A stretch of DNA of 64,000 bases from Erwinia tasmaniensis Et1/99 (GTDB taxonomy: Bacteria > Pseudomonadota > Gammaproteobacteria > Enterobacterales > Enterobacteriaceae), in the NCBI RefSeq assembly GCF_000026185.1, contig NC_010694.1:1178001-1242000 (forward strand), given 5' to 3'. The notes beneath the pieces are model-generated. The model made no database searches. It saw only the letters and a program-made list of their open reading frames with translations, and was not told the origin of the DNA. The position numbers and the translations under genes are program-made. Each line of letters begins with the position of its first letter. The stretch's first letter is position 1. Of this stretch, positions 1 to 10,379 are shown in pieces.

Positions 1-794
1 ACTCCGGAGACGGTAATCTTGGTGAGGGCGGCGTATTCCCGGCGATTTTCGGCACCATCCTGATGGTTCTACTGATGTCCGTGGTGGTGATGCCGTTAGG
101 CGTGGTGGCGGCAATCTGGCTGCACGAATATGCCGGAAATAACGGGTTGACCCGTCTGGTGCGCATCGCGGTCGTTAACCTCGCGGGCGTTCCCTCCATT
201 GTCTATGGCGTATTTGGTCTCGGTTTCTTTGTCTGGCTGGTGGGCGGCAGCATTGACCGCCTGTTTTTCTCCGCCACGCTGCCCAATCCCACCTTTGGCA
301 CGCCCGGCCTGCTTTGGGCTTCATTGACGCTGGCACTGCTCACCCTGCCGGTCGTGATTGTTGCCACCGAAGAAGGGCTGTCGCGCATTCCCCCCTCGCT
401 ACGTCAGGGGTCGCTGGCATTGGGGGCGACCCAGGCGGAAACCCTGTGGCATATTACGCTGCCGCTGGCCGCGCCCGCCATGCTGACCGGTCTGATCCTG
501 GCGGTAGCGCGCGCCGCCGGAGAAACGGCACCGCTGATGCTGGTGGGCGTGGTCAAAAAGGTGCCGGAACTGCCGGTCGATGCGCTGTTCCCTTACCTGC
601 ATCTCGACCGTAAGTTTATGCACCTCGGGTTTCAGATTTACGATCTGGCTTTCCAGAGCCCTAATGCCGAAGCCGATCGCCCGCTGGTTTTTGCCACAGC
701 GCTGCTGCTGGTATTACTGATATTGGCTTTAAATCTGATGGCGATGATATTGCGCCATCGTCTGCGCGAGCGCTACCGTGCGCTGATGCATTAA
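1..794 (+). CDS. pstA: Phosphate ABC transporter permease PstA (5' truncated by window edge)
   Basis: The frame is open from base 3 and ends at TAA 792-794, so the true start lies outside the window. The visible part has several hydrophobic membrane segments and the binding-protein-dependent permease loop ([20 protein letters not shown]), which docks on the ATPase. PstA forms the inner-membrane phosphate channel with PstC. The gene sits 13 bp before pstB, in the usual pstA-pstB order. In E. coli purN is followed by ppk/ppx, so a pst cluster here is a lineage difference. The family call is firm. Whether this is the main pst system or a second copy cannot be told. Confidence 0.88.
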   Translation, partial: SGDGNLGEGGVFPAIFGTILMVLLMSVVVMPLGVVAAIWLHEYAGNNGLTRLVRIAVVNLAGVPSIVYGVFGLGFFVWLVGGSIDRLFFSATLPNPTFGTPGLLWASLTLALLTLPVVIVATEEGLSRIPPSLRQGSLALGATQAETLWHITLPLAAPAMLTGLILAVARAAGETAPLMLVGVVKKVPELPVDALFPYLHLDRKFMHLGFQIYDLAFQSPNAEADRPLVFATALLLVLLILALNLMAMILRHRLRERYRALMH

Positions 795-807
795 CTCGGA
801 ACTCTTT

Positions 808-1584
808 ATGGCAATCACTATTGATGATGCGGATACCGCGCTGGAACTGGATAATCTGAGCTTGTGGTATGGCGAGAAACAGGCGCTTAATGAGATCAGC
901 CTGCGGGTGCCCGCCCATCGTATCACCGCGCTCATCGGCCCTTCGGGCTGCGGCAAGTCGACCTTGCTACGCTGCTTTAACCGCATGAATGATGCCATCG
1001 AAAGCTGCCGTATCAGCGGGGATATCCGTCTGCAACAGCACTCGATTCAGGCAGCCGGACAGGATCTCTGCGCGCTGCGCCGCCGGGTTGGCATGGTCTT
1101 TCAGCGGCCCAATCCCTTTGCTAAATCCATTTATGACAACGTGGTGTACGGCCTGCGTTTACAGGGGGTTCGCGACAGGCGCGTGCTGGATGAAGCCGTA
1201 GAGCGTGCGCTGCGTGCTGCGGCTCTCTGGGCAGAGGTAAAGGATAACCTGTGGCAGAATGCCCTGACGCTCTCCAGCGGGCAGCAGCAGCGTCTGGTCA
1301 TTGCCCGTGCCATTGCCATAGAGCCGGAGATTTTGCTGCTGGACGAACCCACTTCGGCCCTCGATCCTATTTCAACGCTGGTGATTGAAGAACTGATGAC
1401 CACGCTGAAACAGCATTTCACCCTGATTCTGGTGACGCACAACATGCAGCAGGCGGCGCGTGTATCCGACTATACCGCGTTTATGCATCAGGGGAGCGTG
1501 GTGGAGTTTGGTTTGACCGATACGCTGTTTACCACGCCGCGCCAGCGGCGTACCGAAGATTATATTACCGGAAGGTATGGCTGA
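808..1584 (+). CDS. pstB: Phosphate ABC transporter ATP-binding protein PstB
   Basis: A 258-residue ABC ATPase, the usual PstB length, that powers phosphate import through PstCA. It shows Walker [10 protein letters not shown], the Q-loop region [13 protein letters not shown] typical of PstB, Walker [14 protein letters not shown] and the H-loop VTHNM. The ABC signature reads LSSGQQQRL where LSGGQ is usual, a conservative change at its third position. The ATG follows pstA closely, so the two are probably co-transcribed. It converges on purN with only 42 bp between the stops. Confidence 0.93.
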   Translation: MAITIDDADTALELDNLSLWYGEKQALNEISLRVPAHRITALIGPSGCGKSTLLRCFNRMNDAIESCRISGDIRLQQHSIQAAGQDLCALRRRVGMVFQRPNPFAKSIYDNVVYGLRLQGVRDRRVLDEAVERALRAAALWAEVKDNLWQNALTLSSGQQQRLVIARAIAIEPEILLLDEPTSALDPISTLVIEELMTTLKQHFTLILVTHNMQQAARVSDYTAFMHQGSVVEFGLTDTLFTTPRQRRTEDYITGRYG

Positions 1585-1626
1585 AGTGGGCCGACGTGAA
1601 GTTCAACCCAGAGCGGGGCGCTGTGT

Positions 1627-2265
1627 TTAGTCGAGGGCATGACCGGCGGCGGGCAGCCGTCGATCGTCGAGCCAGGCCGCGCCATCACGCATAGCCAGGC
1701 GGCCAGCAACAAACCAGCTCACCACCAGCGGGTAGATAGCATGTTCCTGATGCTGTACCCGAGCGGCGACATCTTCTTCCGTATCATCGCTGAAAACCGG
1801 CACTTTCGCCTGCAAAATTACCGGGCCGCCGTCGAGCTGCTCGGTGACAAAATGCACCGAGGTGCCGTGCTCCTCGTCGCCATTTTTAATGGCCTGGCGA
1901 TGAGTATGCAGGCCCGGATATTTCGGCAGCAGGGAAGGGTGAATATTCAGCATGCGTCCGGCGTAGCGATCGACGAACTCTGCGCTAAGGATGCGCATGT
2001 AGCCTGCCAGCACCACCAGATCGGGCGCATAGGCGTCAATTTCCTGCATCAGCTGACGATCGAAAGCGCAGCGGCTGGCGAACGGGGCCGCTTCCAGCAC
2101 GTGGGCATCAACATCAGCGGCACGCGCCCGCTCCAGTGCAAAAGCTCCGGGTTTGTTGCTGAAGACGGCAGCGATGCTGCCGTCGATCCGTCCCTGCTGG
2201 CAGGCGTCGAGAATGGCCTGCAAATTGCTTCCGTTACCAGAAACCAGCACGACTATGCGTTTCAT
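1627..2265 (-). CDS. purN: Phosphoribosylglycinamide formyltransferase PurN
   Basis: GAR transformylase, 212 residues: it transfers the formyl group of 10-formyl-THF to GAR in the third step of purine synthesis. The N-terminal [13 protein letters not shown] loop binds phosphate. The catalytic Asn/His lie in [14 protein letters not shown] and the Asp-containing loop is [15 protein letters not shown]. The start ATG overlaps the purM stop by four bases (ATGA, 2262-2265), so translation is probably coupled in a purMN operon. Confidence 0.96.
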   Translation of the reverse strand: MKRIVVLVSGNGSNLQAILDACQQGRIDGSIAAVFSNKPGAFALERARAADVDAHVLEAAPFASRCAFDRQLMQEIDAYAPDLVVLAGYMRILSAEFVDRYAGRMLNIHPSLLPKYPGLHTHRQAIKNGDEEHGTSVHFVTEQLDGGPVILQAKVPVFSDDTEEDVAARVQHQEHAIYPLVVSWFVAGRLAMRDGAAWLDDRRLPAAGHALD

Positions 2266-3302
2266 GCGTTGATGACCACACGCTCTTCAGAGTCAGAGGC
2301 TTTGATCACGCCGATTTTCCAGGCTTTCTCACCCGCATCATTCATTAGCCGCAGCGCTTTGTCCGCATCCGCCGCGCTCAGAGCAATCACCATGCCGACG
2401 CCACAGTTGAAGGTGCGGTACATTTCAAAGCGGCTGACGTTCCCGGCCTGCTGCATCCAGCCAAAGACGGCTGGCCACTCCCAGCTTGACTCGTCCAGCA
2501 CGGCCTGGGTGTTATCCGGCAGCACGCGTGGGATATTTTCCCAGAAGCCGCCGCCGGTCAGGTGCGCAATAGCGTGCACGTCGACCTGTTCGATCAGGCT
2601 GAGAATGTTCTTCACGTAAATGCGCGTTGGGGCCAGCAGATGGTCCGCCAGCGGCTTGCCTTCCAGCTGGGTGGTTTCCGGGTCGGTGTTGCTGAATGCC
2701 AGAATTTTGCGCACCAGCGAGTAGCCGTTAGAGTGTGGGCCGCTTGAACCGAGAGCGATCAGCACGTCCCCTTCTGCCACCTTGCTGCCGTCGATGATCT
2801 CGGATTTCTCCACCACGCCAACGCAGAAGCCGGCTACATCATAGTCTTCACCGTGATACATGCCCGGCATTTCAGCGGTCTCGCCGCCGACCAGTGCGCA
2901 GCCAGACTGTGAACAGCCCTCTGCGATACCGGTGATCACGCTGGCCGCCGTGTCGACGTCGAGCTTGCCGGTAGCATAATAGTCGAGGAAAAACAGCGGC
3001 TCTGCGCCTGATACCACCAGGTCGTTCACGCACATGGCGACCAGATCGATGCCAATGGCATCATGGCGTTTCAGATCCATCGCCAGACGCAGCTTGGTGC
3101 CAACGCCGTCAGTGCCGGACACCAGGATCGGCTCACGATATTTTTGTGGCAGGGCACAAAGGGCACCGAAACCGCCCAGGCCACCCATCACTTCCGGGCG
3201 ACGAGTCTTTTTCACTACGCCTTTGATACGGTCGACTAAAGCATTACCCGCATCGATATCTACGCCGGCGTCTTTATAGCTGAGAGAGGTTTTGTCGGTC
3301 AC
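2262..3302 (-). CDS. purM: Phosphoribosylformylglycinamidine cyclo-ligase PurM
   Basis: AIR synthetase, 346 residues: ATP-dependent ring closure of FGAM to AIR in purine synthesis. The sequence opens [20 protein letters not shown] and carries [12 protein letters not shown] and the glycine-rich [13 protein letters not shown], all family hallmarks. The start is GTG (3300-3302), preceded by a GGGG Shine-Dalgarno. It is the first gene of purMN. A near-perfect PurR box lies about 70 bp upstream, so PurR repression is likely. Confidence 0.96.
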   Translation of the reverse strand: MTDKTSLSYKDAGVDIDAGNALVDRIKGVVKKTRRPEVMGGLGGFGALCALPQKYREPILVSGTDGVGTKLRLAMDLKRHDAIGIDLVAMCVNDLVVSGAEPLFFLDYYATGKLDVDTAASVITGIAEGCSQSGCALVGGETAEMPGMYHGEDYDVAGFCVGVVEKSEIIDGSKVAEGDVLIALGSSGPHSNGYSLVRKILAFSNTDPETTQLEGKPLADHLLAPTRIYVKNILSLIEQVDVHAIAHLTGGGFWENIPRVLPDNTQAVLDESSWEWPAVFGWMQQAGNVSRFEMYRTFNCGVGMVIALSAADADKALRLMNDAGEKAWKIGVIKASDSEERVVINA

Positions 3303-3370
3303 TGCGAAATCCCCACGCGGTTTGCGATTGGTGTGGTGGTAAAAATAGAGCGCGGCAATTCTACCAGCGC

Positions 3371-3386
3371 AGGCAAACGTTTGCGA
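3371..3386. promoter_or_regulatory. PurR box upstream of purM
   Basis: The 16-mer AGGCAAACGTTTGCGA closely matches the PurR operator consensus ANGCAAACGTTTNCNT and is centred on CG 3378-3379. It sits between divergent purM and upp, about 70 bp before the purM start, where the E. coli purMN operator also lies. Confidence 0.82.
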
Positions 3387-3498
3387 GCGTCATCTTTTCA
3401 ATTGTTGCGTAGACCCGGATCCCAGGCAATGCTTATAAAGGACGGACGGCAGAAAGAAACATTTGCACTAAGTGATAGGGCAGCAGAGAAAATGGCGC

Positions 3499-3521
3499 TA
3501 TAATCTCGCGATTTTTTTTTG
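3499..3521 (+). promoter_or_regulatory. upp promoter with A-T9 start tract
   Basis: TATAAT at 3499-3504 is followed by a G, an A and nine T residues (3510-3520), then G. E. coli upp has a closely similar GATTTTTTTTG initiation region, where UTP level decides between start sites through reiterative transcription. I infer the same pyrimidine control here. I could not assign a good -35 hexamer. Confidence 0.65.
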
Positions 3522-3547
3522 CAGCTTAACACGCCGGGAGAACAACA

Positions 3548-4174
3548 ATGAAGATCGTGGAAGTCAAACACCCGCTGGTCAAACATAAACTGGGTCTGAT
3601 GCGGGGAGATGACGTAAGCACCAAACGTTTCCGTGAGCTCGCATCAGAAGTGGCAAGCCTGCTGACGTACGAAGCCACCGCCGACCTGGAAACCGAGAAG
3701 GTGACCATTGAAGGCTGGAATGGTCCGGTCACTGTCGATCAGATCAAAGGTAAGAAAATTACCGTTGTCCCTATCCTGCGTGCCGGTCTGGGCATGATGG
3801 ACGGCGTGTTGGAACACGTGCCGAGTGCGCGAATTAGCGTGGTTGGCATCTACCGCGACGAAGAAACCCTGGAGCCTGTTCCTTATTTCCAGAAGCTGGT
3901 CTCAAATATTGAAGAGCGTATGGCGCTGGTCGTCGACCCGATGCTGGCTACCGGCGGTTCGATGATCGCGACCATTGACCTGCTGAAAAAAGCCGGTTGC
4001 AGCAGCATTAAAGTGCTGGTGCTGGTCGCTGCGCCGGAAGGCATCGCCGCGCTGGAAAAGGCGCACCCGGACGTAGAGCTTTACACGGCGTCTGTTGACC
4101 AGGGGCTGAATGAGAAGGGCTATATTATCCCCGGCCTCGGCGATGCGGGTGACAAGATTTTCGGTACCAAATAA
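3548..4174 (+). CDS. upp: Uracil phosphoribosyltransferase
   Basis: 208 residues, the same as the E. coli enzyme. It converts uracil plus PRPP to UMP in pyrimidine salvage. The PRPP loop [10 protein letters not shown] and the uracil-binding segment near [12 protein letters not shown] are visible. The ATG is preceded by GGGAG. It precedes uraA in the same direction, so the uracil permease and salvage enzyme are paired as in E. coli, with a hairpin in the intergenic region. Confidence 0.97.
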   Translation: MKIVEVKHPLVKHKLGLMRGDDVSTKRFRELASEVASLLTYEATADLETEKVTIEGWNGPVTVDQIKGKKITVVPILRAGLGMMDGVLEHVPSARISVVGIYRDEETLEPVPYFQKLVSNIEERMALVVDPMLATGGSMIATIDLLKKAGCSSIKVLVLVAAPEGIAALEKAHPDVELYTASVDQGLNEKGYIIPGLGDAGDKIFGTK

Positions 4175-4298
4175 AGGATGCAGCAGCCCATCGCAACGGC
4201 CTGTTTACGCTCCGTTTCCCGTGCGCGGGTGAGGGCGGCATGCCTTGGCGATTTGGCATGCAGCCACAAGGGTGCTGCAACATAACGTTTGATTTAAC

Positions 4299-4325
4299 AA
4301 GCCGACCGCAGAGTCGGCTTTTTTA
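4299..4325 (+). terminator. Hairpin with T tract between upp and uraA
   Basis: AAGCCGAC (4299-4306) pairs with GTCGGCTT (4313-4320) and T residues follow. It would terminate upp or attenuate read-through into uraA, whose ATG is about 30 bp downstream. Confidence 0.7.
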
Positions 4326-4352
4326 TGGCTCACACTAAGGGGTAATAATCGT

Positions 4353-5642
4353 ATGACACGTCGTGCAATTGGTGTAGACGAGCGGCCGCCGTTGCTGCAA
4401 ACCATTCCACTCAGCTTCCAGCATCTTTTCGCCATGTTTGGTGCCACCGTGCTGGTGCCGATCCTGTTCCATATCAATCCGGCCACCGTACTGCTGTTCA
4501 ACGGCATTGGTACGCTGCTGTATCTGTTAATCTGCAAGGGCAAAATCCCGGCGTATCTGGGATCGAGTTTTGCGTTTATCTCCCCGGTCCTGCTGCTGTT
4601 GCCTTTGGGTTACGAAGTGGCGCTGGGCGGTTTTATTCTCTGCGGCGTGTTGTTCTGTCTGGTGGCGCTGATTGTTAAAAAAGCCGGCACCGGCTGGCTG
4701 GACGTGATGTTTCCCCCGGCGGCAATGGGCGCGATTGTGGCGGTGATCGGTCTTGAACTGGCGGGCGTGGCGGCGAACATGGCGGGTTTATTACCGGCTG
4801 ACGGCGCAGCGCCTGACAATAAAACCATCATTATCTCTATGGTCACGCTGGGCGTCACGGTCTTTGGTTCGGTGATGTTCCGCGGCTTCCTCGCCATTAT
4901 CCCAATCCTGGTCGGCGTGCTGGCAGGTTATGCACTGTCCTGGGAAATGGGGATGGTCGACTGGACGCCGGTACGCGAAGCCCACTGGTTTGCTCTGCCT
5001 ACCTTCTATACGCCGCGTTTTGAGTGGTACGCCATTTTCACCATTCTGCCTGCTGCGCTGGTGGTGATCGCCGAGCATGTGGGCCACCTGGTCGTGACGG
5101 CGAATATCGTTAAGAAGGATCTGCTGAAAGATCCCGGGCTGCATCGCTCAATGTTTGCCAACGGGATTTCCACCGTATTCTCCGGCTTCTTTGGCTCGAC
5201 GCCGAATACCACCTACGGAGAGAACATCGGCGTGATGGCGATCACCCGCGTGTACAGTACCTGGGTGATTGGCGGTGCGGCGATTCTGGCGATCCTGCTC
5301 TCCTGCATTGGCAAACTGGCTGCGGCGATCCAGGCGGTGCCGGTGCCGGTGATGGGCGGCGTTTCGCTGTTGCTATACGGGGTTATTGCCGCTTCCGGTA
5401 TTCGCGTGCTGATTGAGTCGAAAGTGGATTATAACAAGGCTCAAAACCTGATCCTGACGTCGGTTGTCCTCATTATCGGCGTCAGCGGGGCAAAAGTGCA
5501 TATCGGGGCTGCTGAACTCAAAGGCATGGCGCTGGCCACGATCGTCGGCATTGTGCTCAGCCTGATCTTCAAGGCGTTCAGCCTGTTACGCAAAGAAGAA
5601 GAGGTTATCGAGGTGACGGATAAGCGTCACGACGCGCAGTAA
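4353..5642 (+). CDS. uraA: Uracil permease UraA
   Basis: Proton-driven uracil symporter of the NCS2 family, 429 residues, with about 14 hydrophobic segments across the inner membrane. The NCS2 substrate-site motif is recognisable in VVIAEHVGHLVVTANIV, with its conserved Glu and His, and in GSTPNTTYGENIGV. The ATG has AAGGGG upstream. It lies downstream of upp and probably shares its transcript when the intergenic hairpin is read through. Confidence 0.96.
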   Translation: MTRRAIGVDERPPLLQTIPLSFQHLFAMFGATVLVPILFHINPATVLLFNGIGTLLYLLICKGKIPAYLGSSFAFISPVLLLLPLGYEVALGGFILCGVLFCLVALIVKKAGTGWLDVMFPPAAMGAIVAVIGLELAGVAANMAGLLPADGAAPDNKTIIISMVTLGVTVFGSVMFRGFLAIIPILVGVLAGYALSWEMGMVDWTPVREAHWFALPTFYTPRFEWYAIFTILPAALVVIAEHVGHLVVTANIVKKDLLKDPGLHRSMFANGISTVFSGFFGSTPNTTYGENIGVMAITRVYSTWVIGGAAILAILLSCIGKLAAAIQAVPVPVMGGVSLLLYGVIAASGIRVLIESKVDYNKAQNLILTSVVLIIGVSGAKVHIGAAELKGMALATIVGIVLSLIFKAFSLLRKEEEVIEVTDKRHDAQ

Positions 5643-5647
5643 ACCTG

Positions 5648-5674
5648 AAGGGGCAGCACGCTGCTGCCCCTTTT
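5648..5674 (+). terminator. uraA terminator
   Basis: GGGGCAGCA (5650-5658) pairs with TGCTGCCCC (5662-5670), followed by TTTT. It begins directly after the uraA stop. Confidence 0.88.
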
Positions 5675-5790
5675 CGCCAGGACAATGCGCGTCCTCACCG
5701 CTTCTAACTTCGGCATCCCCGCATAGCGTTTCATGATCCAGCCCGAATTGTGTTAGAATTTTCACGTTTTCCGCCTGCTCAAAACCTGAG

Positions 5791-6498
5791 GTGATTCTGA
5801 ACACGCCGGCACAGCTTTCACTGCCACTTTACCTACCCGATGACGAAACCTTTGCCAGCTTCTGGCCGGGTGAGAATACATCGCTGTTGGCCGCGCTGCA
5901 GAGCGCACTGCACCAGCATCATGGCAGCTATTTTTACTTCTGGTCGCGCGAAGGCGGGGGGCGCAGTCATCTTCTGCATGCCGCCTGCGCGGAACTGTCG
6001 GCGCAGGGCGATGCGGTCGGCTACGTTCCGTTGGATAAACGCACCTGGTTTGTGCCTGAAGTGCTCGACGGGATGGAGCAGCTGTCGCTGGTCTGCATCG
6101 ACAATATTGAATGTATTGCAGGCGATGAACTCTGGGAAATGGCGATCTTCGATCTTTATAATCGCATTTTAGAAACCGGAAAAACGCGGCTGCTGATCAC
6201 CGGGGATCGTCCTCCGCGCCAGCTCAATCTGAAGCTGGCGGATTTGGCTTCGCGCCTGGACTGGGGCCAAATTTATAAACTGCAGCCTCTTTCCGATGAG
6301 GATAAACTGCAAGCGCTGCAGCTGCGCGCCCGACTGCGCGGTTTTGAACTGCCCGAAGACGTGGGCCGCTTTCTTTTGAAACGCCTCGATCGCGAAATGC
6401 GCACGCTGTTCGTGACGCTGGATCGGCTCGATCACGCCTCCATCAGCGCCCAGCGCAAGCTAACCATTCCTTTTGTGAAAGAGGCGTTGGAGCTCTAA
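5791..6498 (+). CDS. hda: DnaA regulatory inactivator Hda
   Basis: AAA+ protein that, with the DNA-loaded sliding clamp, stimulates hydrolysis of DnaA-ATP and prevents re-initiation. The N-terminal clamp-binding motif QLSLPLYL, the Walker B region LVCIDNIE and the Arg-finger region LASRLDWGQ are clear. No ATG is available. The frame given opens at GTG 5791 (235 aa). A CTG at 5797 would give 233 aa, matching E. coli Hda, which is reported to start at CUG. GAGGTGA (5788-5794) overlaps the GTG, so the start is unsettled. The last four bases overlap the convergent yfgD stop. Confidence 0.93.
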   Translation: MILNTPAQLSLPLYLPDDETFASFWPGENTSLLAALQSALHQHHGSYFYFWSREGGGRSHLLHAACAELSAQGDAVGYVPLDKRTWFVPEVLDGMEQLSLVCIDNIECIAGDELWEMAIFDLYNRILETGKTRLLITGDRPPRQLNLKLADLASRLDWGQIYKLQPLSDEDKLQALQLRARLRGFELPEDVGRFLLKRLDREMRTLFVTLDRLDHASISAQRKLTIPFVKEALEL

Positions 6499-6848
6499 AG
6501 GATCTCCAGCACCTTCCGTGGCGGCCTGCCGATACGCGCCTGACCGTTTGCAACCACAATGGGGCGTTCAATAAGCTTCGGCCGTGAGGCCATGGCGTGC
6601 ATCAACTGCGATTCCCCAACCTGCACATCATCCAGACCCAGGGTAATATAGTCATTCTCTTTGATGCGCATCAGCTCGCGTGCGCTGCTCATCCCCAGCT
6701 GCTGCAACAGCGTGGCAAGCGTGGCGATGTCGGGAGGCGTTTCAAGATAGAGAATAACCTGTGGCTCAATGCCCTGTGCTCTTAGCAGCGCCAGCGTTTC
6801 GCGGCTCTTCGAGCAGCGCGGATTATGATAGATTTGTACGTTGCTCAA
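6495..6848 (-). CDS. yfgD: ArsC-family thioredoxin-fold reductase YfgD
   Basis: 117 residues of the arsenate reductase (glutaredoxin-dependent) family. [13 protein letters not shown] places the catalytic Cys at residue 12, and KLIERPIVV is the family signature near the C-terminus. True arsenate reduction is not shown by sequence, and there is no ars operon nearby. It starts 15 bp after the end of bepA on the same strand, as in E. coli, so the two may be co-transcribed. Confidence 0.88.
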   Translation of the reverse strand: MSNVQIYHNPRCSKSRETLALLRAQGIEPQVILYLETPPDIATLATLLQQLGMSSARELMRIKENDYITLGLDDVQVGESQLMHAMASRPKLIERPIVVANGQARIGRPPRKVLEIL

Positions 6849-6862
6849 GGTGCTCTCCCTTA

Positions 6863-8326
6863 TTATTTCTGATACTGGCGAAAACGCTGCTGCAGCTGGC
6901 GCAGCTGATCTATGCGCGCATCATAGCGAGCCTGCTTCAGGCTCCCCAGCGGCATCGCAGCGCTTGCGCTGCTCAGGCTGCGGATCGCCTGGTCAAGCTG
7001 TCCGGCTAATGCCAGACTTTCAGCCCGGGCGGCCTGCTCTTCATCGCTTAGCCCCAGCTGGGAAGACGCCTGTGCCAGTAAATCCCAGCCGTTGGCATCG
7101 TCTTTATTCGCCCAGGTATAGCGATATAAAATTTTGCTGGCATTGGCAGGCTGCTTCGCTTCTACGTAGGCATTAGCCAGGTTGAGCTGAATGACCGGGC
7201 TGTTGCTGATGTCGCTCTTTACCGCCAGCAGGCGGCCGATCGCCCGCTGCGGCTGCTTCAGTCCGATATCAATGTCGGTCATGATATCCAGATACCAGAC
7301 GTTGTCAGGCTGCTTTGCCAGCAGCGGGGTGATGATGTTGAGAGCATCAGAAAATTTACCGTCACCCAGCAGCAGTACCGCTTTGCCATACTGCGCTGCG
7401 GCCTGCTCGCGACTGTTGCCGCGTGAAAGAAGGGTGAGCAGGTCGTCATTCAGCTGGTTCTTCCCGGTGGAGAACATGCCCAGCGCCCTGACTTTCGCCA
7501 TAAAGTAATCCTGGGAGGATTGGACAACTACAGGCTTCATCTGATTTGCGCGGTTACGCGTATCGGCCAGGCGGCTGTCGGGCAGCGGGTGCGTCAGTAA
7601 AATTTCCGGCGGTTTTGAGGCATAGCGCGATGCGTCGGCAAGTTTTTGCAGAAAGTCCGGCATGGCTTCCGGGTCGAAGCCGGCACGTTGCAGCACCTGA
7701 ATCCCGATACGGTCTGCCTCCTGTTCATTTTGCTGGGTGAAGCTGATTATCCCCTGTTGCGTGCCGGCGAGCGTACCGCTTAGCGCCGCCATTCCCGCCT
7801 GCGGGCTGGCCATGGCCAGTAGTATCGATCCTAGTGCCCCCACCCAGGTGAGGGGAGCGTTGCGCTGTTGCTCTTCCATCGATCGTGCCAGGTGACGCTG
7901 GGTGACGTGCGAGATTTCATGGGCCATAACCGACGCCAGCTGGCTCTCATTATCGCTGTAGCGAAACAGCGCAGAGTGCAGAACCACGTTGCCGCCAAAA
8001 AAAGCGAACGCATTAATTTCATCATTGCGGATCAGATAGAAATGGAAGGGGGTTTTTACCGACCAGGCATGCGCTACCAGACGCTGGCCCAGCCGGTTGA
8101 TATATTGATTGAGCAGTGGGTCGTTGATGATCGGGGCGCTGGCCCTTAGCTGACGGACATAAAAATCGCCCATTGCCAGCTCCTGGTTAACCGATAGCGT
8201 GCCCGCCGCCGTAGTGCCAATATCCGGCAGGTTATCGCTGACATCGGCGTGAGCCGGAAGCGCGCTCGCGGCTACGGCCGAGGTGAGCAGCGAGATCAGC
8301 AGGATTTTCTTCAATCGGATAGACAT
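6863..8326 (-). CDS. bepA: Periplasmic beta-barrel assembly-enhancing protease BepA
   Basis: M48 metalloprotease/chaperone that helps or degrades stalled LptD and BamA substrates at the outer membrane. From the ATG at 8324-8326 (AGGG upstream) it is 487 aa, the E. coli length; a longer open frame to 8503 is unlikely. A signal peptide ends near residue 27 (AHA). Zinc ligands are HEISH at 136-140 and Glu201 in NEQEAD. The C-terminal third is TPR-like. In E. coli perM lies between bepA and bcp; here a diguanylate cyclase takes that place. Confidence 0.95.
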   Translation of the reverse strand: MSIRLKKILLISLLTSAVAASALPAHADVSDNLPDIGTTAAGTLSVNQELAMGDFYVRQLRASAPIINDPLLNQYINRLGQRLVAHAWSVKTPFHFYLIRNDEINAFAFFGGNVVLHSALFRYSDNESQLASVMAHEISHVTQRHLARSMEEQQRNAPLTWVGALGSILLAMASPQAGMAALSGTLAGTQQGIISFTQQNEQEADRIGIQVLQRAGFDPEAMPDFLQKLADASRYASKPPEILLTHPLPDSRLADTRNRANQMKPVVVQSSQDYFMAKVRALGMFSTGKNQLNDDLLTLLSRGNSREQAAAQYGKAVLLLGDGKFSDALNIITPLLAKQPDNVWYLDIMTDIDIGLKQPQRAIGRLLAVKSDISNSPVIQLNLANAYVEAKQPANASKILYRYTWANKDDANGWDLLAQASSQLGLSDEEQAARAESLALAGQLDQAIRSLSSASAAMPLGSLKQARYDARIDQLRQLQQRFRQYQK

Positions 8327-8675
8327 ACGAGACCCTAAAAGGAAATGCTGTTTTAACCGCCAAAGCGGCGTAAAATGTTCTGTGTCATCTTTCCACTGCA
8401 CCAATCCTATATAGTAACCACTGCATGCAATGAAAGAAACGGATAAAAATGGTGTGTCTGCAGGGTGAATGCCGTAATAACAGCGACGTTGTGCGCGGGT
8501 CAATGCGAAATCATCTATTGATTTGAAAATTCATTCACCCGATAAATGTTATATTATTACTGAACATATTTAGCCACGTACGATCGGCCTTTTTCAGGAC
8601 GGGTTCGAACATGGCTAACACATAACGATATTATAAGGCACTGATTAGAATGCTTTTATTAATGGAGAGTCTGCG
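8327..8675. other. Divergent intergenic region bepA / diguanylate cyclase
   Basis: About 350 bp without a credible gene; it should hold both divergent promoters. The part near 8510-8590 is AT-rich. I see no convincing operator or small RNA. Confidence 0.5.
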
Positions 8676-10250
8676 TTGAGACTCAACCGCCTCAAAACGG
8701 ACTTGCGCACCTTAATTACCCTGCTGGCGGTCGCCAGTATCGTGATCACGCTTGCTAATTCTTTGTACGCCAGCTGGCGGGTACAGCGAGAGGTACTGAT
8801 CGACAATACGTTGGAAGCGAACAGGGTTTATGCGACGAAGCTTGCTTCGACCACCGAGGTATTTTTCGATCTTGCCAGATCACAGCTCTCTTACAGCGCT
8901 AGCATATTGAGTGAAGAAAGCGGCAGCGAGAGCAGGCTACAGGATGAAGTTGACCGACTGCGCGGACAAACCCACAGTTTTAACTCGGTGGTGATAGCCG
9001 ATTCTCGTGGCTGGGTGCGCGCCATTTCACCAGAATCGCTGATGCTAAAGGGCATGCAGCTTAGCTCCTCTGCGGCAAAGCAGGCACTTGCCGAGCGTAA
9101 ATCTTTGATTAGTCAACCCGGTCTCTCGACCGCAAACAATCTGCTGGTATTTATATCACGCCCCATCTGGTCGAAAAGCGGCGGCTATCTGGGCTTCGTG
9201 GGGGGCTCGATCTATCTGAAAAAGAAGAGCGTTCTTGATGTTCTCCTGGGCGAGCAGTTTTATCGGGACGGATCTTCGCTGTACGTGATCGACAGTGAAA
9301 ACCGGCTGCTGTATCACCAGGATCGCAGTCTGGTGGGCAAAACTATCGATCCATTGATTACCCGGCAACAGCGAAAAGAGGCCAGCAATGGAAGGCTTGA
9401 AGTGGTCATGCCGGACGGTAAACCCGGACTGGCTGGCTATGCCGTGGTTCCCTCAACGGGCTGGACGATTGTCTCACTGAAACCGACCGCAGCCACGCTG
9501 TTACCGCTAAACAGCCTGCTGTTGCAGGTACTGAAAAATTCGGTGCCTTTTGCCCTGTTAACGGTGATCCTCGCGCTGCTCCTCGCACGGCGTATCGCGT
9601 TTCCCCTTTGGCAGCTGGCGCGCAAAGCCAGCCGCATGGATACGAAAAATGTTTCACACGAGATCAACAGTATTCGTTCGTGGTACTACGAGTCCTCGCA
9701 GATTAAGCGGGCGATGTTGGCTGGGATCGCGCTGATGCAGGACAAGATAGGGCGTCTGAAAAGTGAAACTCAAACCGATCCGATGACCGGGCTGCTTAAT
9801 CGGCGCGGTCTCTATGCGGTGCTGGACTATTTTCTCTCTGCCCGCCAGGAGTTTGCCGTACTGGCTCTGGATATCGACAGATTTAAGCGCGTGAACGACA
9901 CGTTTGGCCATGCTGTCGGCGACAAGGTGATCAAAACCGTGGCGGAGCAGTTGGCAAAGACCGCGAGAAGAAGCGATATTATCTGCCGTAATGGTGGGGA
10001 AGAGTTTCTCATGATCCTGCCGGGGGCCGATCGCGATATTGCGCTGATGATCGCTGAAAGGGTCCGTGAACATATTGAGCAAATCCGCCTTGAGGCGGTG
10101 GGGCATGTGACTGTCTCCGTCGGTATCTCTTTCTGGGCACCTGATGATGAGGCTGACATGCATCAAACCTTCGTGCAGGCGGATGATGCGCTTTATCAGG
10201 CAAAAAATGCCGGGCGCAACTGTGTGATCGTCGCACAGGATGCGCCATAA
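8676..10250 (+). CDS. Membrane-anchored diguanylate cyclase (Cache-type sensor + GGDEF)
   Basis: 524 residues that should make cyclic di-GMP from two GTP. An N-terminal membrane helix (about 12-32) and a second near 285-305 flank a periplasmic region consistent with a dCache sensor. A HAMP-like stretch leads to the GGDEF domain, with the active loop GGEEF at 440-444. An intact inhibitory I-site RRSD sits at 431-434, five residues before it, so product inhibition is expected. The start is TTG with GGAGAG upstream. It occupies the slot of perM in E. coli. The ligand and the regulated process are unknown. Confidence 0.88.
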   Translation: MRLNRLKTDLRTLITLLAVASIVITLANSLYASWRVQREVLIDNTLEANRVYATKLASTTEVFFDLARSQLSYSASILSEESGSESRLQDEVDRLRGQTHSFNSVVIADSRGWVRAISPESLMLKGMQLSSSAAKQALAERKSLISQPGLSTANNLLVFISRPIWSKSGGYLGFVGGSIYLKKKSVLDVLLGEQFYRDGSSLYVIDSENRLLYHQDRSLVGKTIDPLITRQQRKEASNGRLEVVMPDGKPGLAGYAVVPSTGWTIVSLKPTAATLLPLNSLLLQVLKNSVPFALLTVILALLLARRIAFPLWQLARKASRMDTKNVSHEINSIRSWYYESSQIKRAMLAGIALMQDKIGRLKSETQTDPMTGLLNRRGLYAVLDYFLSARQEFAVLALDIDRFKRVNDTFGHAVGDKVIKTVAEQLAKTARRSDIICRNGGEEFLMILPGADRDIALMIAERVREHIEQIRLEAVGHVTVSVGISFWAPDDEADMHQTFVQADDALYQAKNAGRNCVIVAQDAP

Positions 10251-10379
10251 AAGCACGTTGGGTATAAAAAGTGGCGCGCCAGCAGAGCGTCAATAAGGAT
10301 GTTTGGCTGGCGCAAAGCGTTACAGGGCCGTCATCGCCCGTATGGCGGCGGCCCGGAGGGTGCGTTCCGCCGTCAAAGT

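Noticed and set aside
1639..2619. 326-codon plus-strand frame over purN/purM
   Set aside because: Shadow of the two well-supported minus-strand genes; no product recognised.
8327..8503. Longer bepA frame starting at 8503
   Set aside because: The ATG at 8326 has an RBS, starts a signal peptide and gives exactly the E. coli length.
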